A stretch of DNA of 64,000 nt from Taxawa tesnikishii (nom. ined.) (GCA_030247885.1 JAPDRO010000021.1:593276-657275), one strand, 5' to 3'. Shown: positions 10,433 through 23,445, numbered from the stretch's first letter. The notes: generated by a model from the letters alone, not told the origin. A program made the numbers and translations.

Positions 10433-11784
10433 GCGAATCCCCTTGCCGGAACTCTTTGCTATCATTCAAAGGCAATAACGCTCCTGTCCGTCACCGGCTG
10501 CCTGTTGTTGGTCCTTGTGTCTGTCTGCGCGCAGGCACCCGGCCCCGTAAACACAGACCCAGATTGTGGAACTGGCTCCTATGCGTTATTCGGCTCCACA
10601 TACTATTACTCATCCAGCGACACGGACGACGTAGGCATCACCCTTCAGTCCCTGGGGCCCTGTGACCCGGGATCCTACGGTGCGGTTACACTTGTGACAC
10701 CGATTGGCACAATCGAGTGTGGCTATTTACTCCAAGACGGCCAGTCGCACCTCGTTAGCTGCCCTGACTTTCCCAGAGGCAGTGCTCCCGAAGGATCGTA
10801 TGAGTTTCGAGTCGTCTACGTTTACGACAACTACCGCTACTTCGACTTCTCTATCACCCATAAGCAAGTCACAATCACGGCAGCAACACCGACCAGCACG
10901 GTCACCACCACGCCGACAAGCACAGAAACGGCTACCACTACGACCACGCCCCACTGACACGCAAACCACTCAAGCCACGGTGACCACTCCAGCTGCGACT
11001 AGTATCAAGACTGTTACTACGTTTCTACCTCGTACGACCGTTACGACAACCAAGACTGTTGCCTTCTCAAAGATCATCAAGAAGTACTCCGTTACCACAA
11101 CGACAACCACGAGCACAGCACCGTGCTCCTCCGCCACTCTCACGCCATGTCCGACGAGGAAAGGCGCGGCCAAGCGATCATTAACCATGCTACTAGGAAG
11201 AGCTGTGGTGGGACAACACCTGCGCAAACGCGACACCCCAAATAATGGTGAAGGCATCGATGGCGATGGTCCACTGACTACCACTACAACACCAGATGCG
11301 GCAATCGCAACGGAAACTGCAGCTGTAAGTCTCCTTATCTCATTCCCCATCATCGATCTGTGTCATTGGTGTTGGCGCAATGATGAGTCTCGTCGTTGTG
11401 GCTAAGCTGATTTTGCTTGCTCGCAGGCAACAACCACTACGGCCACTGTAACTGCGACTGCTGCTGACACGACAACCACTATTCCCGGTAACCCTCCAAC
11501 GGTCACTATAGCAAGGCAAGTCGCTAAATCTGCACTCCCCAGCCTGCGTCTTTTCGCGCCCTGCGTACTCGCTAATTGTCTCATTGCGTGTTCTATAACG
11601 CCTTGCTCCATATGCTAATAGGTTCAGTAGCGGCACGGCAAGCTCTACTACAACGACGACCCTTCCACGGAGGACTAGGACGAAAACGCGTTATACATAT
11701 ACAGTTGTAACTGCAACTACAACTCAAGTCATCACTTTTACTCAGAAGGTGGCAACGACGCCCCCTGCAAAAAGTGGATTGTAG
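10433..11784 (+). CDS. Ser/Thr-rich secreted-type protein, function unknown (start unresolved, one frameshift)
   Basis: The frame is open from 10433 with no in-frame ATG. It contains a hydrophobic signal-peptide-like stretch (GCLLLVLVSVCAQA) and then a small Cys-containing domain (DPDCGTGSYALFGSTYYY, GPCDPGSYG, IECGYLLQDGQSHLVSCPDF). After it come long Thr/Ser tracts (TTTTTTST) typical of heavily O-glycosylated wall or secreted proteins, with a Cys pair (PCSSATLTPCP). A frame change lies near 10950 (C4). Introns: 11325-11426 (GTAAGT...CGCAG) and 11516-11621, which has a GC donor (GCAAGT); both keep the Thr-rich frame to the TAG at 11782-11784. An ATG at 10377 could be the true start if one more base is missing. 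I do not recognise a family; an effector-like or cell-surface role is only a guess. Confidence 0.5.
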
Positions 11785-12157
11785 GAAGCCCATAAAGCGA
11801 GCAATGGGCGCAGTAGACGACCGGTTATGCTATGTTCTAAGGGAGCGTATAGTTTAGTGTCTGACGGATAGGAAAGGATCTACAATATAAGGGAGATTCT
11901 ATCGCAAGTCTTTGTGCCAAACGGTATGAAGGGCGTATACCGGCCTCTTGCCCCTTGCCCTATCACCCTCTCTTATCACTGCCTTGAATCCTTCCTAGGT
12001 ACTATCAACGCCGTCATTCCCTAGCGCGCGATGACTCGCAAATCATACACCCCACTACTAAAGTCCCGACTACTACTATCGCTAAAACTAACAGAATTCT
12101 TGGTCTATTAGAGCAGAATGATAAGATTAATTACGCTCCTAATACACCACTATTATC
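11785..12157. other. Intergenic region between convergent genes
   Basis: About 370 bases of moderately AT-rich sequence between two stop codons. No gene, repeat or RNA was seen. Confidence 0.5.
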
Positions 12158-15100
12158 TTAAAATGGCTCATAGATGCCCCATGAACTATTAGTGTTTGCC
12201 TCGTTCGTCGATGCTCTCAGGAAGTCTATCACCGAATCAACCGACGAGATTTCACCACCCACCGAGAGAGTGAAATCTTCTAGAATATCTGGATCGTAAA
12301 GATTTGCAAGAGCATCCGCCTTCTCCCATCCAGGAAGGGAACGGTTCAAAATTTCTGTGAGGGAGTCCTGCACCCAAGGATCGTTGTCAGGTAAATTCTC
12401 ACCTGGGGCGAGGGACAGGTCTGGAGCCAGGGGCTGCTCCAAACCTTCTCCTTGCTGTGCATCCGACAGGTGTTTCTTCGCAACCATGAGCATCTCCTTC
12501 GTCAACTCGGCACATCGTCGTGAGACGACGACGTGTTTCATGGCAGTAAAGATTTCCAAACTCTTTTCAACATCGGTAAGAAGCTCCTCTCCGGTAACCT
12601 TGGCAAAGTCCATTAGCACGAGATAGAGGATGATCATGCTAGCGTAAAGGGTGTAGGTCGCGCAGTACCACCTATGGAAAAGTCAGCGCTTGCGACACAA
12701 AAAGATGACGGACATACCAGGTACGAAGGTATATTCTGTTGACAAACGCATTGTGTATGAGCTGTATTGTCTTCCGTGCTGCATCAAGACAGATGTCGAC
12801 GTGGTCAGAGAATTCAGATGAATGCTGACTGGGACTTGACGCAACTATGAACGGGCGATTGATCAGAATTTGAGCATTGTAGAAGCCTGGTACATCAGTC
12901 ATAGCAACTACGTTGGGGGTTTTCCGCTTACGCATCTTCAAAACCAACTTCTGCTTATAAGCCCATTCGGCATCATTCAAGGAATCGATGTCCAAGTTCA
13001 AGAAGCGAGGTAGATCTGCTTTCCAGTTGTTGAGCTCATCGTTGAGTTTGAGGCTGATTTGAGACATTTCCTTCGTGGGGTGCTCTCTTGACTTGCAATA
13101 GATGTCGTAGGAAGCCTTCTTGAGAATCCGTGCAAGATCCACCATCACAGGAATGATAGCAAGCTCATGACTTTGAACGTCTTCTGACTAATCGGAGTCA
13201 GTCCTCTTGAGATGACGTATGTTTCTGATAGGCTTACACTCCATTGCGGTATTGGTAGAGGGTAATACTCGGGAGGCATAAGAGAGTCGAGCCGTCCTGA
13301 CGAACAACACATCTCACTACAAGTTTGTTAGCTCAGGAGAACTGGCCAACTCCAAGCCTGTGAGTCTGACACTTCATGCGAATATATGCACCTATAGATT
13401 TGTTAGTCAAAAGTTTCTCGAGCGGGCGATCGCTCAATGCAGGGGATCATGGCAGCCGCGCCTTCCAGAGAATGGGACATACCACCATGTCCTTTTCGCC
13501 TCCGCCGTACGTGTGATTCGAGAGCCGTTGGCCAATCCTATCGCTATCGCGGTCCGCACAGCGTTCCCACTGTACATGTAGCATGCGTGTGGCTTGAGCG
13601 CATTCTGGCAAAACACCATCTACACCTGAACGTCAGCATCATCACTCAATCGAGCAGAGAAGACCAACCATCAAGAACAAAGCTTGGCAAGATTCCAGCG
13701 AAGATATCTCCATCATGTCGCCTAAAGCTCGCTTCGCCAACATAAAATATAAGCTTGCCCATTCTAACGAAGTTCTTTCCGTGGATGTCCCATGCCGTTC
13801 GCCCCTTGCTGGGCTCTGGTAGTATCTCGCTAGAGACGAGGTTTGGTCGACCCCACTGTTGATGGCTCCCAGCGCTACGACAGCATAGTACAACGCAAGG
13901 AACTGCGACTGGCAACCAGACGGAGGTGGTTTGGATTGGGTGGGTTGTAGCCGTCTGGCGCACTGGGCTTTGAAGGTCTTCTTATCAAGTATAGGGTGAA
14001 TATAGTGCATGTTGATGAAATACGCCTCGATAAAGACTTCTTCAACTTGTGTTGCACAATGACTTTCGAAACGCTCCTGCGGAAGTATTGCGGATGGCAT
14101 ATACCTCAGAGCTGGTGTCGATGTCGGAGCCTCCGGAGCGGATGCGTCGCTACTCCTCTGCGAGGGCTCGGGCTGACTGAGCCTATCATCTGAGGAGGCG
14201 ATTGTTGCACGGAACGTGTCCTTGCTACCCTGATCTGGAATTCTTGCCCGGTCCGCGGGTGAATGATAATCAGTGCTATACATCAAGTCCACAAGAGAAG
14301 ACTGCTTGTCATTGATATGTAGAAGTTCGGAGCTGGCATCACGCGACAGCGGAGCTTCGTTCCCTGCGGCCGCAAACTCTTCGTTGTGAGATAACGTTGT
14401 GGCGCGCTTGCGAGCCTTTGAGAACAACCTAGCAAGGAATGCCAGATTCGACGACCCACCATAGAACTCAGTGCCGCTCGTATGGGTGTTGATCCCGTCA
14501 AGTCTAGGTGTACCTAGGTTGCTAGCCTGGCCTGTGTGTAGACAGTTATCAGTATTGTAGCGCGCGGGAGACTCTGACTGATCTCCTGTGCCATCTTGCA
14601 TTGGTAGATACGCAATTTGTTCACGATCCCAGGCTGTGTGATGCTCATCCTGAGGATTGCTGGCCTCCCTTCTTGCCAACTCATGTCTATCCGAAACCGG
14701 GTTATCTGAGGTGATCTGGCCGTTGTCATTGTTGTGAATTACTACAGCCTCGGTGATCTGTGACTTGGGTTGAAGTTGACGGGCTGGGTGCGGTGGTTGG
14801 GATCTTCCTTTCGGGCTGCTTCATCATCAATCAACTTTGTGTCCGCCAAAGCCGATCGCCTTGGTACTGCAAAGGCATTCCGAGGATATTGAACACTCTG
14901 GACATTTCCAAAGACAACCTGTGCGGCACATACCTCCTTGCTGCTGAGACCACTGCAACGTCTCCTTTTTGGTCTTTCGACGACGCCCAGTGTCGCTTGT
15001 GCGGTAGATGCACTCGAGAGAGTAGTCTATTGACAGAAGAGTAAGTCCATATTCGAGAAGCTGTAGCAAATCCAATCGGATGTCATCCTCTAGAGGGAGC

Positions 15101-15456
15101 AAGCGTACATGCGCAGTGAGAACATGGACACCTCTGATCACACTAGACAATGAGTCAGTCGTCGAAGGTAACGATTTTCATAACGCAGGGATGCGCGGAC
15201 AGAGCGTGAGGCGTTGCCTCTTGACTCCACCCAACGAGCAGTCAATGACCACGGGAAGGTATAGACGATAGAAGATGGAGAGCTATACCTTTGTCTTGCG
15301 ATCACGACACATCTCGCAAGCACGACTCGCGCGTGGGCGGCGTTTGACCGGGATGACCGGGCCATTCTCGGAGCGTCCGTTGTTCGAGAAGGGTGCCGGG
15401 TGGCGGTCGGAGCTGCTAAGAGGCCCAGAAGACGCGAGGGGATATGGAGAAGTCAT
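12158..15456 (-). CDS. Zn2Cys6 transcription factor with fungal-specific middle homology region
   Basis: Ten exons can be traced: 15456-15289, 15142-15109, 15026-14934, 14866-13669, 13619-13483, 13391-13371, 13316-13238, 13187-12718 and 12671-12158, where the 14866 exon needs one base added near the GGG at 14767-14769 (so nine genomic exons plus that break). The zinc cluster is ACEMCRDRKTK, then CDQRCPCSHC, then YYSLEC, split by two introns: C-x2-C-x6-C-x5-C-x2-C-x6-C. The middle homology region follows (YFINMHYIHPILDKKTF, LYYAVVALGAINSG, FCQNALKPHACYMYSGNA, EMCCSSGRLDSLMPPEYYPL), then a C-terminal helical part to GIYEPF. Introns of 46-146 nt have good branch sites (CTGAC). The ATG at 15456 gives a 56-codon first exon ending exactly at a conserved zinc-cluster intron position. 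It probably regulates nearby or catabolic genes; the target is unknown. Confidence 0.85.
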
Positions 15457-15946
15457 TGTCGCCAGTAGGTCCAGGTGGCCGGTATGGTCACACTTGATGA
15501 TTTCGAATCCGACGGAAGACTGGGAAACATGGATGTAAAACCCGAGAGTTCATCTCGGGTTCTTGACGAAGTCGAGGGCGGACCGAGGTTACCCCGCACC
15601 GTTGGAGATTACGCATCCCCAGTGCGTTGAACGGAATTCAACCTTAATCACAAGTACGGGTGATGGTACAACGAGCGACTGAAAGGCTTGACTAAAGCTT
15701 GACGTTCGCAATACTTGGTTTAGTACTTCTGATGTATGTCGAATCTCAGAACACCACACGCATGGCAAACTCCCCGCTCGGGATGTAGTGCTTTGCGGTG
15801 TCCTGTGATCGAACTATAGGACTAACCCATGTTCTTGTCTGTCTCGGCGGGCTTGTGGCAGGTTCCAGCGATGAGCGAGAGCGAAAAGTAAATTGCGACT
15901 CGTGACTAGCTACGGCCGAGCTGAGATGAACGTGCTTTCCATCACT
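15457..15946. other. Intergenic region upstream of the Zn2Cys6 gene
   Basis: About 490 bases upstream of the regulator and downstream of the dead oxidoreductase, so it should hold the regulator promoter. No clear TATA box or repeat was seen. Confidence 0.4.
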
Positions 15947-16919
15947 CTATATCTTAACGATGAGCTTTCCGGTCGTCTGCTGGCCAGTTGGCTCGTCTTG
16001 AGCGTCGGACAACGAGTCCAGGGTGTATTGACTCTTTAGTGGTACACACACTACCCGTCTGCCAACCAGATCGAGCAACTGCTAACCGCTCTCCATGAAC
16101 TCCTCTCGATCCTCAACATACTGTGCAAGTGTCGGACGGACGAGTTTGACGTTTTTTTGCTCAGATCAAGGATTACAAACTCCTCCACAGGCCCGCTACT
16201 ATTGCCGTACGAAACAAACGTGCCTTTTCTCCGTGTAGCAGCGAGGTTAGTCTTAAAAGTCGACTTTCCTATACTGCTCAACACTACGTGACAGCCTTTT
16301 CCGTCTGTGAATCCCATCACTTCTGACAACACGTCCTGCTCTTTGTAGATAATGACATAGTCACATCCGTGCTGTGTGGCGATCTTTGCCTTTCGTGCCG
16401 TCGACACAGTGCCAATCACAGTGGCACCCAGGTGTTTGCGCATCTGGACCAACAGTCCTCCCGTCACCCTAGTAGCCGCCTAAATTAGTATCACCTGGCC
16501 TCTTTTCACTCTGTGTGAATCCTACACTATGGTCCATGTAGTGAGACCCTGGAGCATGCAAGCTACTCCAAGCTAAGTTGAAACTAAAGCGAGTAGCTTT
16601 AGAACCGAGCTTGCTCGAGTAGCAACATATTGTGCTATGGTTCCCTGTGCGAAAACTGCTACGGAGTTCCCTATCTCCAGATTGAATGACTCGGGTATAG
16701 TAGCGCCTAACTAGACGATGATTCCGGATTACTCTCTTCCCGCAGTCGCCGGCAGGGGAATCTTGTGTAGCCCACCTCGCTAATACATGTCCACGAAATG
16801 GACGCCGGGGTATTCAATTTGACTAAGACTTCGTCTTCCTTAAGAGTCGGGACGGGAACGTCCTCCTCCATTTGGAGGACCGATGAATCGCCTGTAGTAT
16901 GGCAGCGAACTGCCTTCAT
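15947..16919 (-). pseudogene. Quinone oxidoreductase (zeta-crystallin-like MDR family), decayed
   Basis: The family reduces quinones with NADPH using a Rossmann fold. The N-terminus MKAVRCHTTGDSSVLQMEED with VPTLKEDEVLVKLN matches quinone oxidoreductases. The middle (AQGTIAQYVATRAS, GLTT, DSHRVKRG) is broken by stops and frame changes. The cofactor-binding half is clear (GGLLVQMRKHLGATVIGTVS, RKGTFVSYGNSSGPVEEF), and the end QTTGKLIVKI-stop is the normal family C-terminus. Full family length (about 320 residues) is spanned, so this is a whole gene that died in place. Several stops are TAA/TAG where Gln or Trp is expected, which fits C-to-T decay, but the dinucleotide depletion of the RIP blocks is absent. 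Confidence 0.8.
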
Positions 16920-17365
16920 GGTTCTAGGAGCTGACTCCGTTGTGATGCGCCGTAAGGGTTTCAGGTCGTCCCGCCGATTGGCTGCTTCTTTTGATCCTTG
17001 GTGAGAGAGACTTTCGTGTGGTCCAACGAGGCATTTGCAGTTCTTTTTCAGTCAAGCATCACAAAACCTCCCATAGTGCAAAGTGCAAAAGGAGCAGTTC
17101 CGGAATTGTTTCATATATAGGTACTAAATTCATACGTTCAAAGTTGTCATAGACTGTGGAATATTGGCGACCACAAACCCGGGATCGCTCAACGCACGCG
17201 ATGAAGCCTCATCAGGATCAAATGATCTGAACAAGTTCCGTCGGAAGATCCAAGTCGCCGGATCCAGGATCCAGTTTACTGGGCGTCCGGCTTGGCAGGG
17301 CTATAGGGTTTATCAAGCGCTATGGAATCGCGCAATACTAGTACTATCCTCGGTTTGTAGCGTAT
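16920..17365. other. Region between the dead oxidoreductase and the first RIP block
   Basis: Former promoter of the oxidoreductase. It has a GCCAAT (minus strand) at about 16975-16981. A short open frame at 17164-17376 has no recognisable motif. Composition falls sharply to AT-rich near 17366. Confidence 0.4.
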
Positions 17366-17660
17366 TTTACTATTAGTAAGTAACCTTTTAGCGCTAAAGA
17401 TTATTATAATTTAATTCTTAAAAATATATATATATATATTAGTTTTATATATTAATATACTAAGTACTTTAATTAAATATATAATTATACTAAAGATAAC
17501 CTTAAAACATTATTTATAATATTAAGTCTTTACTTTTTATAAATAACTATATTATCTTATAAGTTATAAACTTAATTATAATAATTAAATTAAAGTAATT
17601 AGTTAAATATATAAACTTTTAATAAAAGTATTTTTAAAGTATTAACTTTTAATATAAATA

Positions 17661-17828
17661 TAGTTAAACTAAGTACTTAACTATAACCGAATATATAGTA
17701 AAACTAACTATAACTTATTAATTAATTAAGTTATTTATAATAGTAACTAAAAGATAAAGAAATTCTTTACTTAATTTAATAAGTTATATAACTATCTATT
17801 TAGACTAGGTAGCTATTATCTTATAATA
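17661..17828 (-). repeat. 3' LTR of the copia element
   Basis: 168 bases from TAGTTAAACTAAGTACTTAA to CTTATAATA, repeated at 22985-23152 with mainly C/T and G/A differences, as RIP would leave. Confidence 0.85.
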
Positions 17829-20800
17829 CTCCTCCTTAGTTAAATTAGTCCTCTTTAGATAGTCTAAGTTAATTAATAAACCTCTAGAAATACTAACTTT
17901 AAAGAGACTTTATAAAGCTATTAGTAATTATCTCCTATATACTAATAAAGTTAATATTAATTCTCTTTCTCTTATATAGATCTTTAATATAATAATAGGC
18001 TATATTAATATGCTTTAATCTATTATAAGTATACGTATCTTAAATAAGAGAGAAAGTAACTTAGTTATTTCCTTTAAGTATAATAGGTAATTTAATAGTA
18101 AACTTTAGCTTCTTTTAAACTATTAGCTTAAAAGAGTCGCTACTAATAAGGTACTAATAGCTTATATCTCTTAAGAGTAGTATAAGTTATTATAATTACT
18201 TTAAGTAAGTATATATTACTATATATTTAATATCTATAGTAGAAGTTACTATTAACTTTTACTTCTTACTTATTTAGCTAATTAGCCCTCTTTTAAGTAT
18301 AAACATATTACTAAGGATAAAAATCCTATCTTATTTATCTATTATATAGTTAAAGTTAAAAAAGCTAGTTAGATATTAGTTTTAATATACTCTTAAAATA
18401 ATTACTAAGTTAATATTTAATCTTAAGTACCTTAAGATTCCCTTAGCTACCTTAGTATAAAACTCTACTAGATCTATAAGGTATTAACTTAGTTTACTTA
18501 AGGCGAAGGTAATATTAGGCCTTATTAAAATACTAAGGTAAACTATCTTTTTAATTAGATATTAGTACTCTCTTTAGTTTACTCTTATATCTTAAAGTCT
18601 AGCTAGTCTTAGTATATTATAGTTATTTAATAGTACCTTTACTAGGTAAGCTTTATCTTTCTCTATATTATATTCGGTAAGAATGTCTTTAATATAATAA
18701 GACTAGTCTATTTTAATTATTTTAGCTTCCTTATTCCTTATAATTCTTACTTTAAAGATAAAGTTAATTTTTCCTAGGTCCTTAATTTTAAAGATAAAAG
18801 TAAAAGCCTCTTTAAACTATAGAATATTATTAATGTCCTTATATACTACTTAGATATTATCTACGTAAATAAGGAGAAGTATCTTCCTTTCTAAGTAAAT
18901 TAAAAGATACGAGTTTACCTTACTTTAAATAAAGCTTAGCTTTTAAAGCTATAGTATATAGTTCTAGTTCTAGTTTCTTACTACTTACTTAAGACTATAT
19001 AGACTCCTAAGAACCTTAAGTACTTAGCTAAGGGCGAGATTAATACTAGGTAGAAGTACTATATAAATCTCTTCCTTTAAGAACAACTTAGTAAAGGCAT
19101 TATTAACGTCTACTTAATAGTACTTTAAATCCTCGATTATAATAATAGTTAGAAAGACTCTTAAGGTATTATACTTTAAGGTAAGAGTAAAAGTATATTT
19201 AAAATTAACACCGTACTTTTAAGAGAATCCTCTTACTACTAGCTTAGCCTTTAGCTTATTTAGAGATTTATTTAAGTTAAACTTAATATCGAAAACTTAT
19301 TTACTTAATACGATATTATACTCCTTTAGTAGGGTAGCTATTTTAAACGTTACGTTTACTTATAAAGTATTTAGCTCCTTCTTAATAGCTTCCTTTTAGA
19401 GTTCTCCCTAAATAGAGTTATAAATAGCTTTTAAATAAGTTTACGGAATTAAAATATTTATCTTACCTTTTACTATAAAAGTAAACTCTTCCTCTACTTA
19501 ATTAACCTTAGAAAGAGCGATAACTTAATTTTATTCTTCTTTTATAAGTAGAGTTATAAGAGCCTTAAAAATCTTAGTTAACTTATAGTTAATTTTTAAC
19601 TTATCTTTATCGAGATCTCCTCTTATTTTCTTAAGTATTAAGATTTCGACGTAAGAAAAGACTTTCTTTAGTAAAACTAGGGTAGGAATCTTAACGTAAG
19701 AAAATACGGTTTTTAGCTAAGTTAAAATAACTATTTCTCGCTCCTCTTATTATAGTTCTTTTAATAGAGACTCCTCCTACTAGGTTATATAAAACTCCTT
19801 TTAATCTATAGTCTTAAGAAGCTCCTCCTACTATAGTATATCCTTATAAATACTTAGTATAGGCTTTATTAGCTACCTCCTTAGTCTACTAATTAGCTTC
19901 CTTTAAGGTACTATATTTAAAGTAAATCTAATAAGTATATTAAGTTTAATATTTCCTTTCTTTTTATCCTTAAAGAACTTAACTACTCTACTTATAATTA
20001 TCTTTCTTATATCTAGTACTTAGAGCTTCTATTACTTAGTAGTACCTTTAATATAGCTTATAAAGACTTTAACTTTACTTTTATTTATTAGCTTATTTTA
20101 TCTTAAGAATAAAGGTAAAGATTTTAAGTTTATATAAGTAATAACTTTATAACTCTAGACTCTAATATAGTCGATTAATAAAGTAATTTTAGTAAAAGCT
20201 TCCTTAAAACTAAGCTATTTACTATTAATAACTAGTCCGTTAGATATAAGGTTTTTAAGGTAAATATTAGTTTATATTACCTCGAACTAAAACTCGTTTA
20301 GTAGCCCTACGTCCTTAAGTATTACCTTTATATTAAACTCTATAGTCTAGTTACTTCTTTTAATAACTCTATTTTATAAAGATATTTAAGTAATAGTAAA
20401 CTATAGTTAGACTCCCTCTTATTTCTTTTACTCTTAAAAGACTTCCTTTAACTTAGGAGTATTATTACTTTTAATAGCCTTAAGCTTAGCTTTACCTTAG
20501 AGTTTTACCTTCTTCTTTTATTACTAAAGGTAAGTAGGAACTTTATCCCTAGTCCTTAGTCTATAGATTTAGGCTTTCCTTAAGTAGTTATTTATAATAA
20601 GAAGGAATATAATATACCCTTACTATAATAGTTTAAATAGTTTATAAATATTTATATAAACTAAGTTAAGTACTTCTAACTTTCTTATTAAGAGAAGTCC
20701 CTTCTTATTCCTAATCTTAGTAAGCGTATAAATCTTATATTAATAGCTTTTATTAATTTAAATTAATTTAGTAAGTATTATAACTCTATATAAGTTACTA

Positions 20801-22704
20801 ATCTTTTTAGTCCTAAGATAAGTAAGTCTTTTATATTATAGTTAGTATCTCTACTTTTAGGCTATATCTTTTACTAGTACCTTTTCGGGACTATTTATTA
20901 AATCTTTATATAACTCCTAGAGCTATATAATATTTACCTTAACTTTTATCGGCAAATCCTCGAGTATATTAACTAGCTAATTACTCGGCTCTTAGAGCTA
21001 TATAAATTCTACTTATTAGTAAGTAATCTTATCTCGTAAATTTAATAAAATAGAACCCTAATAAGTACCTAATATAACTCGAAACGTATATTAATTATTT
21101 AGTAAGGTAATCTTATTTATAATATAAATACTACCTTTATACCTTACCTTTACTATAATATTTCCTTATTTATCTTTTAAGTATATACTATCTTCGTCGA
21201 AGGTCCTATAGAGTCCGCTCTTATATATCTTCCTTTTAGATAATAAGTTAGTTTTAAGATTAGGAATATAGAGTATCTTTAATAAAAGAATTAAGTTCTT
21301 ATTTTTATTTATTATTTCTACTATATCCTAGTAGTTTAAGAATAAAACTCTTCCTCTTATTATAATCTTTCGTCTTAGAATATCTCGGAGTAGTCCCTTA
21401 AATAACTAGAGCTAGTTAGTTATATATAAACTTATATTAGTATTAAAGGCCTAGCTTTAGTAAGGAACCTTACTTCTTACTTCCTTAAAGAAATAAGTAA
21501 CCTCCTTAATAAGGTCTATAGACTTTTAATCTTAGCTTAATAGGTTTAACTCTATAGTCTAGGATCTACTTAAAGTTAAAGTTTCCTTAGCTTTAAAGGC
21601 TTTATACTTCCTCTTTTTTACTTTAAGCTTATTCTTTTTACTTTAAGTTTATAACTTCCTTATAGAGCTTATTAATTAGGTCTATTATATCGTTATTACT
21701 CTTCTTTAACTTAACTTAAGACTTCTTTTATTTCCTTTTATCCTTTACTATAGTCCTTATATCTTTAAAAAGAGGTAGTTTTTAGCTAGTAGTTACTATT
21801 ATAAAGATAATACTTAACTTAATTTAGTAACTAGAATTTCCTTTTATTAGACGTCTTTTATTATTAATACCTTTTAGTAAGAAAAGTAAATTAGTTAGCC
21901 TTAGCCTTAAGAAAAGCTTCTTTTTCTTAAAGCTTAAGGATCGACTCTTTAATTAGTAGATTTATCTAAGTATTAATAGTATCTCTTACGATAGTATATT
22001 TATTTAGTAAAGTTTAAAGTAGCTACTAGAGTCTCCTACTTAGCTTCTTAATAACTATTATATCTAGTTAAGTAATAGCTACCTTCTTACTTAGTTTAAT
22101 TAGTTAAGTTTATACTTTATTTATAATTGTCTCTAGGCTTATCTTATAATTAATAAAATCCTATAGGTACTACCTTATTATTATTTAAAGCTTATTTAAG
22201 TATTTATTCCTTAGCTCCTTCTATTTAGTTATAGCTATATTTAGGTCCTTAATTCGGTCTTAGTTATTCTTACTAATATAGATAGTAATTTAGTATTTAG
22301 CTTTTATATTAACTTAAATATAAGATAAGAAGGTAAGAAGCTATATAATTATTATAAACTCTTCCTCTAGAGTTAAAGATAAAGTTATCGTCTATATACT
22401 CTCCTTTTCTTTTAATTTATTCTTAATAATAAACTAGATATTTTCTCCTATTAACTACTCTCTTATAAGTATAAACTATCTCTTCGAATTCCCTCTTATA
22501 AGAATAGAAATAAGCCTCTTCTTACTAAAGAATTTGTTTATTAAACTTATTATAATTATTTATATAAATTAAAACGATATAATAGAATCGAATTAGCGCG
22601 AAAGAGAAAGTAATAAGTTAGTAGACTTTAGTATCTATAAAAGTAAAGTAGGCTTTATAATACTTAGTAAACTTATAATAGTAAAGAACTTTACTTAATA
22701 TAAC

Positions 22705-22945
22705 TAGTCTTACTACTTATTATAGTCCTTTTAATTACTATACCTTATAGTACTTAGTCTTACTACCTTATAGCTCTTTTAAGTACTAGTATACTTCTAT
22801 AAGTAGTCTTACTACTTTTAGTAGCTCTTTTATATATAGGAATTATATTAGTCTTACTACTTATAATAGCCCTTTTAATATAAGTATTAATTATACTAGT
22901 CTTACTACTTATTATAGCCCTTTTAAATATAAAATATACTATACT
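22705..22945. repeat. Five-copy tandem repeat of about 48 bp inside the copia element
   Basis: The core AGTCTTACTACTTATTATAG recurs at 22705, 22756, 22804, 22850 and 22898, each followed by CCCTTTTAA-like sequence. It lies just inside the 5' LTR, where leader or start of gag is expected. Confidence 0.75.
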
Positions 22946-22984
22946 TAATTAAGTAGTAAGCTATTATAAACTCGGGCTTATAAC

Positions 22985-23152
22985 TAGTTAAACTAAGTAC
23001 TTAATTATAACCGAATATATAGTAAAACTAATTATAACTTATTAATTAATTAAACTATTTATAATAGTAGCTAAGAAATAAAGAAATTTCCTACTTAACT
23101 TAATAAGTTATATAACTATCTATTCGGACTAAGTAGCTATTATCTTATAATA
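22985..23152 (-). repeat. 5' LTR of the copia element
   Basis: Partner of the 17661-17828 repeat, same orientation and length. Confidence 0.85.
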
Positions 23153-23445
23153 AATATAAAAGTTATAATTTAGTAATATAATTAATCTTAATCTTAATAT
23201 ATAATATATTAATAATTAAAGTTTATATTTTAATTTAATTTTTAAGGAAATATTTCTTATAAGAACTTTATATAAAATAAAACATAAATTTTACTTATAA
23301 TAATTATAACTAAGTAGTTATAATTAATTCTAGTTATCTTACTATACTTTTTATTAGAAACTATATATACTTTAATTAAGTATAAATTATTATCTTAGTT
23401 TTTATTTAATTATTACTTTAGTAGCCTATTAAGTTACTAGACTAG

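Larger units (their letters stand above)
17661..23152 (-). mobile_element. Ty1/copia LTR retrotransposon, RIP-degraded
   Basis: Near-identical 168-base direct repeats bound a 5.5-kb element. On the minus strand the reverse transcriptase motif LLIYVDNI is read at 18876-18853 (family form YVDD), followed by F.IKDLGKINFIFKVRI, matching copia reverse transcriptase. The RNase H end (NRLKHINIAYYYIKDLY, compare KHIDIRYHYIR) is at about 18050-17970. Order and distance to the 17.66-kb LTR fit a copia element with its 5' LTR at 23152. Stops are frequent and mostly TAA/TAG. AATAT occurs on both outer edges (17657-17661, 23153-23157), a possible target duplication, though weak in such AT-rich sequence. 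Confidence 0.8.
17366..23445. other. AT-rich block showing repeat-induced point mutation
   Basis: Over 6 kb, CA and TG dinucleotides are almost absent while CG, CC, CT, AG and GG remain. This is the footprint of CpA-to-TpA mutation on both strands. Conserved codons are interrupted only by TAA/TAG where Gln or Trp is expected. The edges are abrupt on both sides. The block holds a decayed copia element, with further AT-rich sequence at 17366-17660 and 23153-23445, so the retroelement seems nested in older mutated repeat. Confidence 0.9.
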
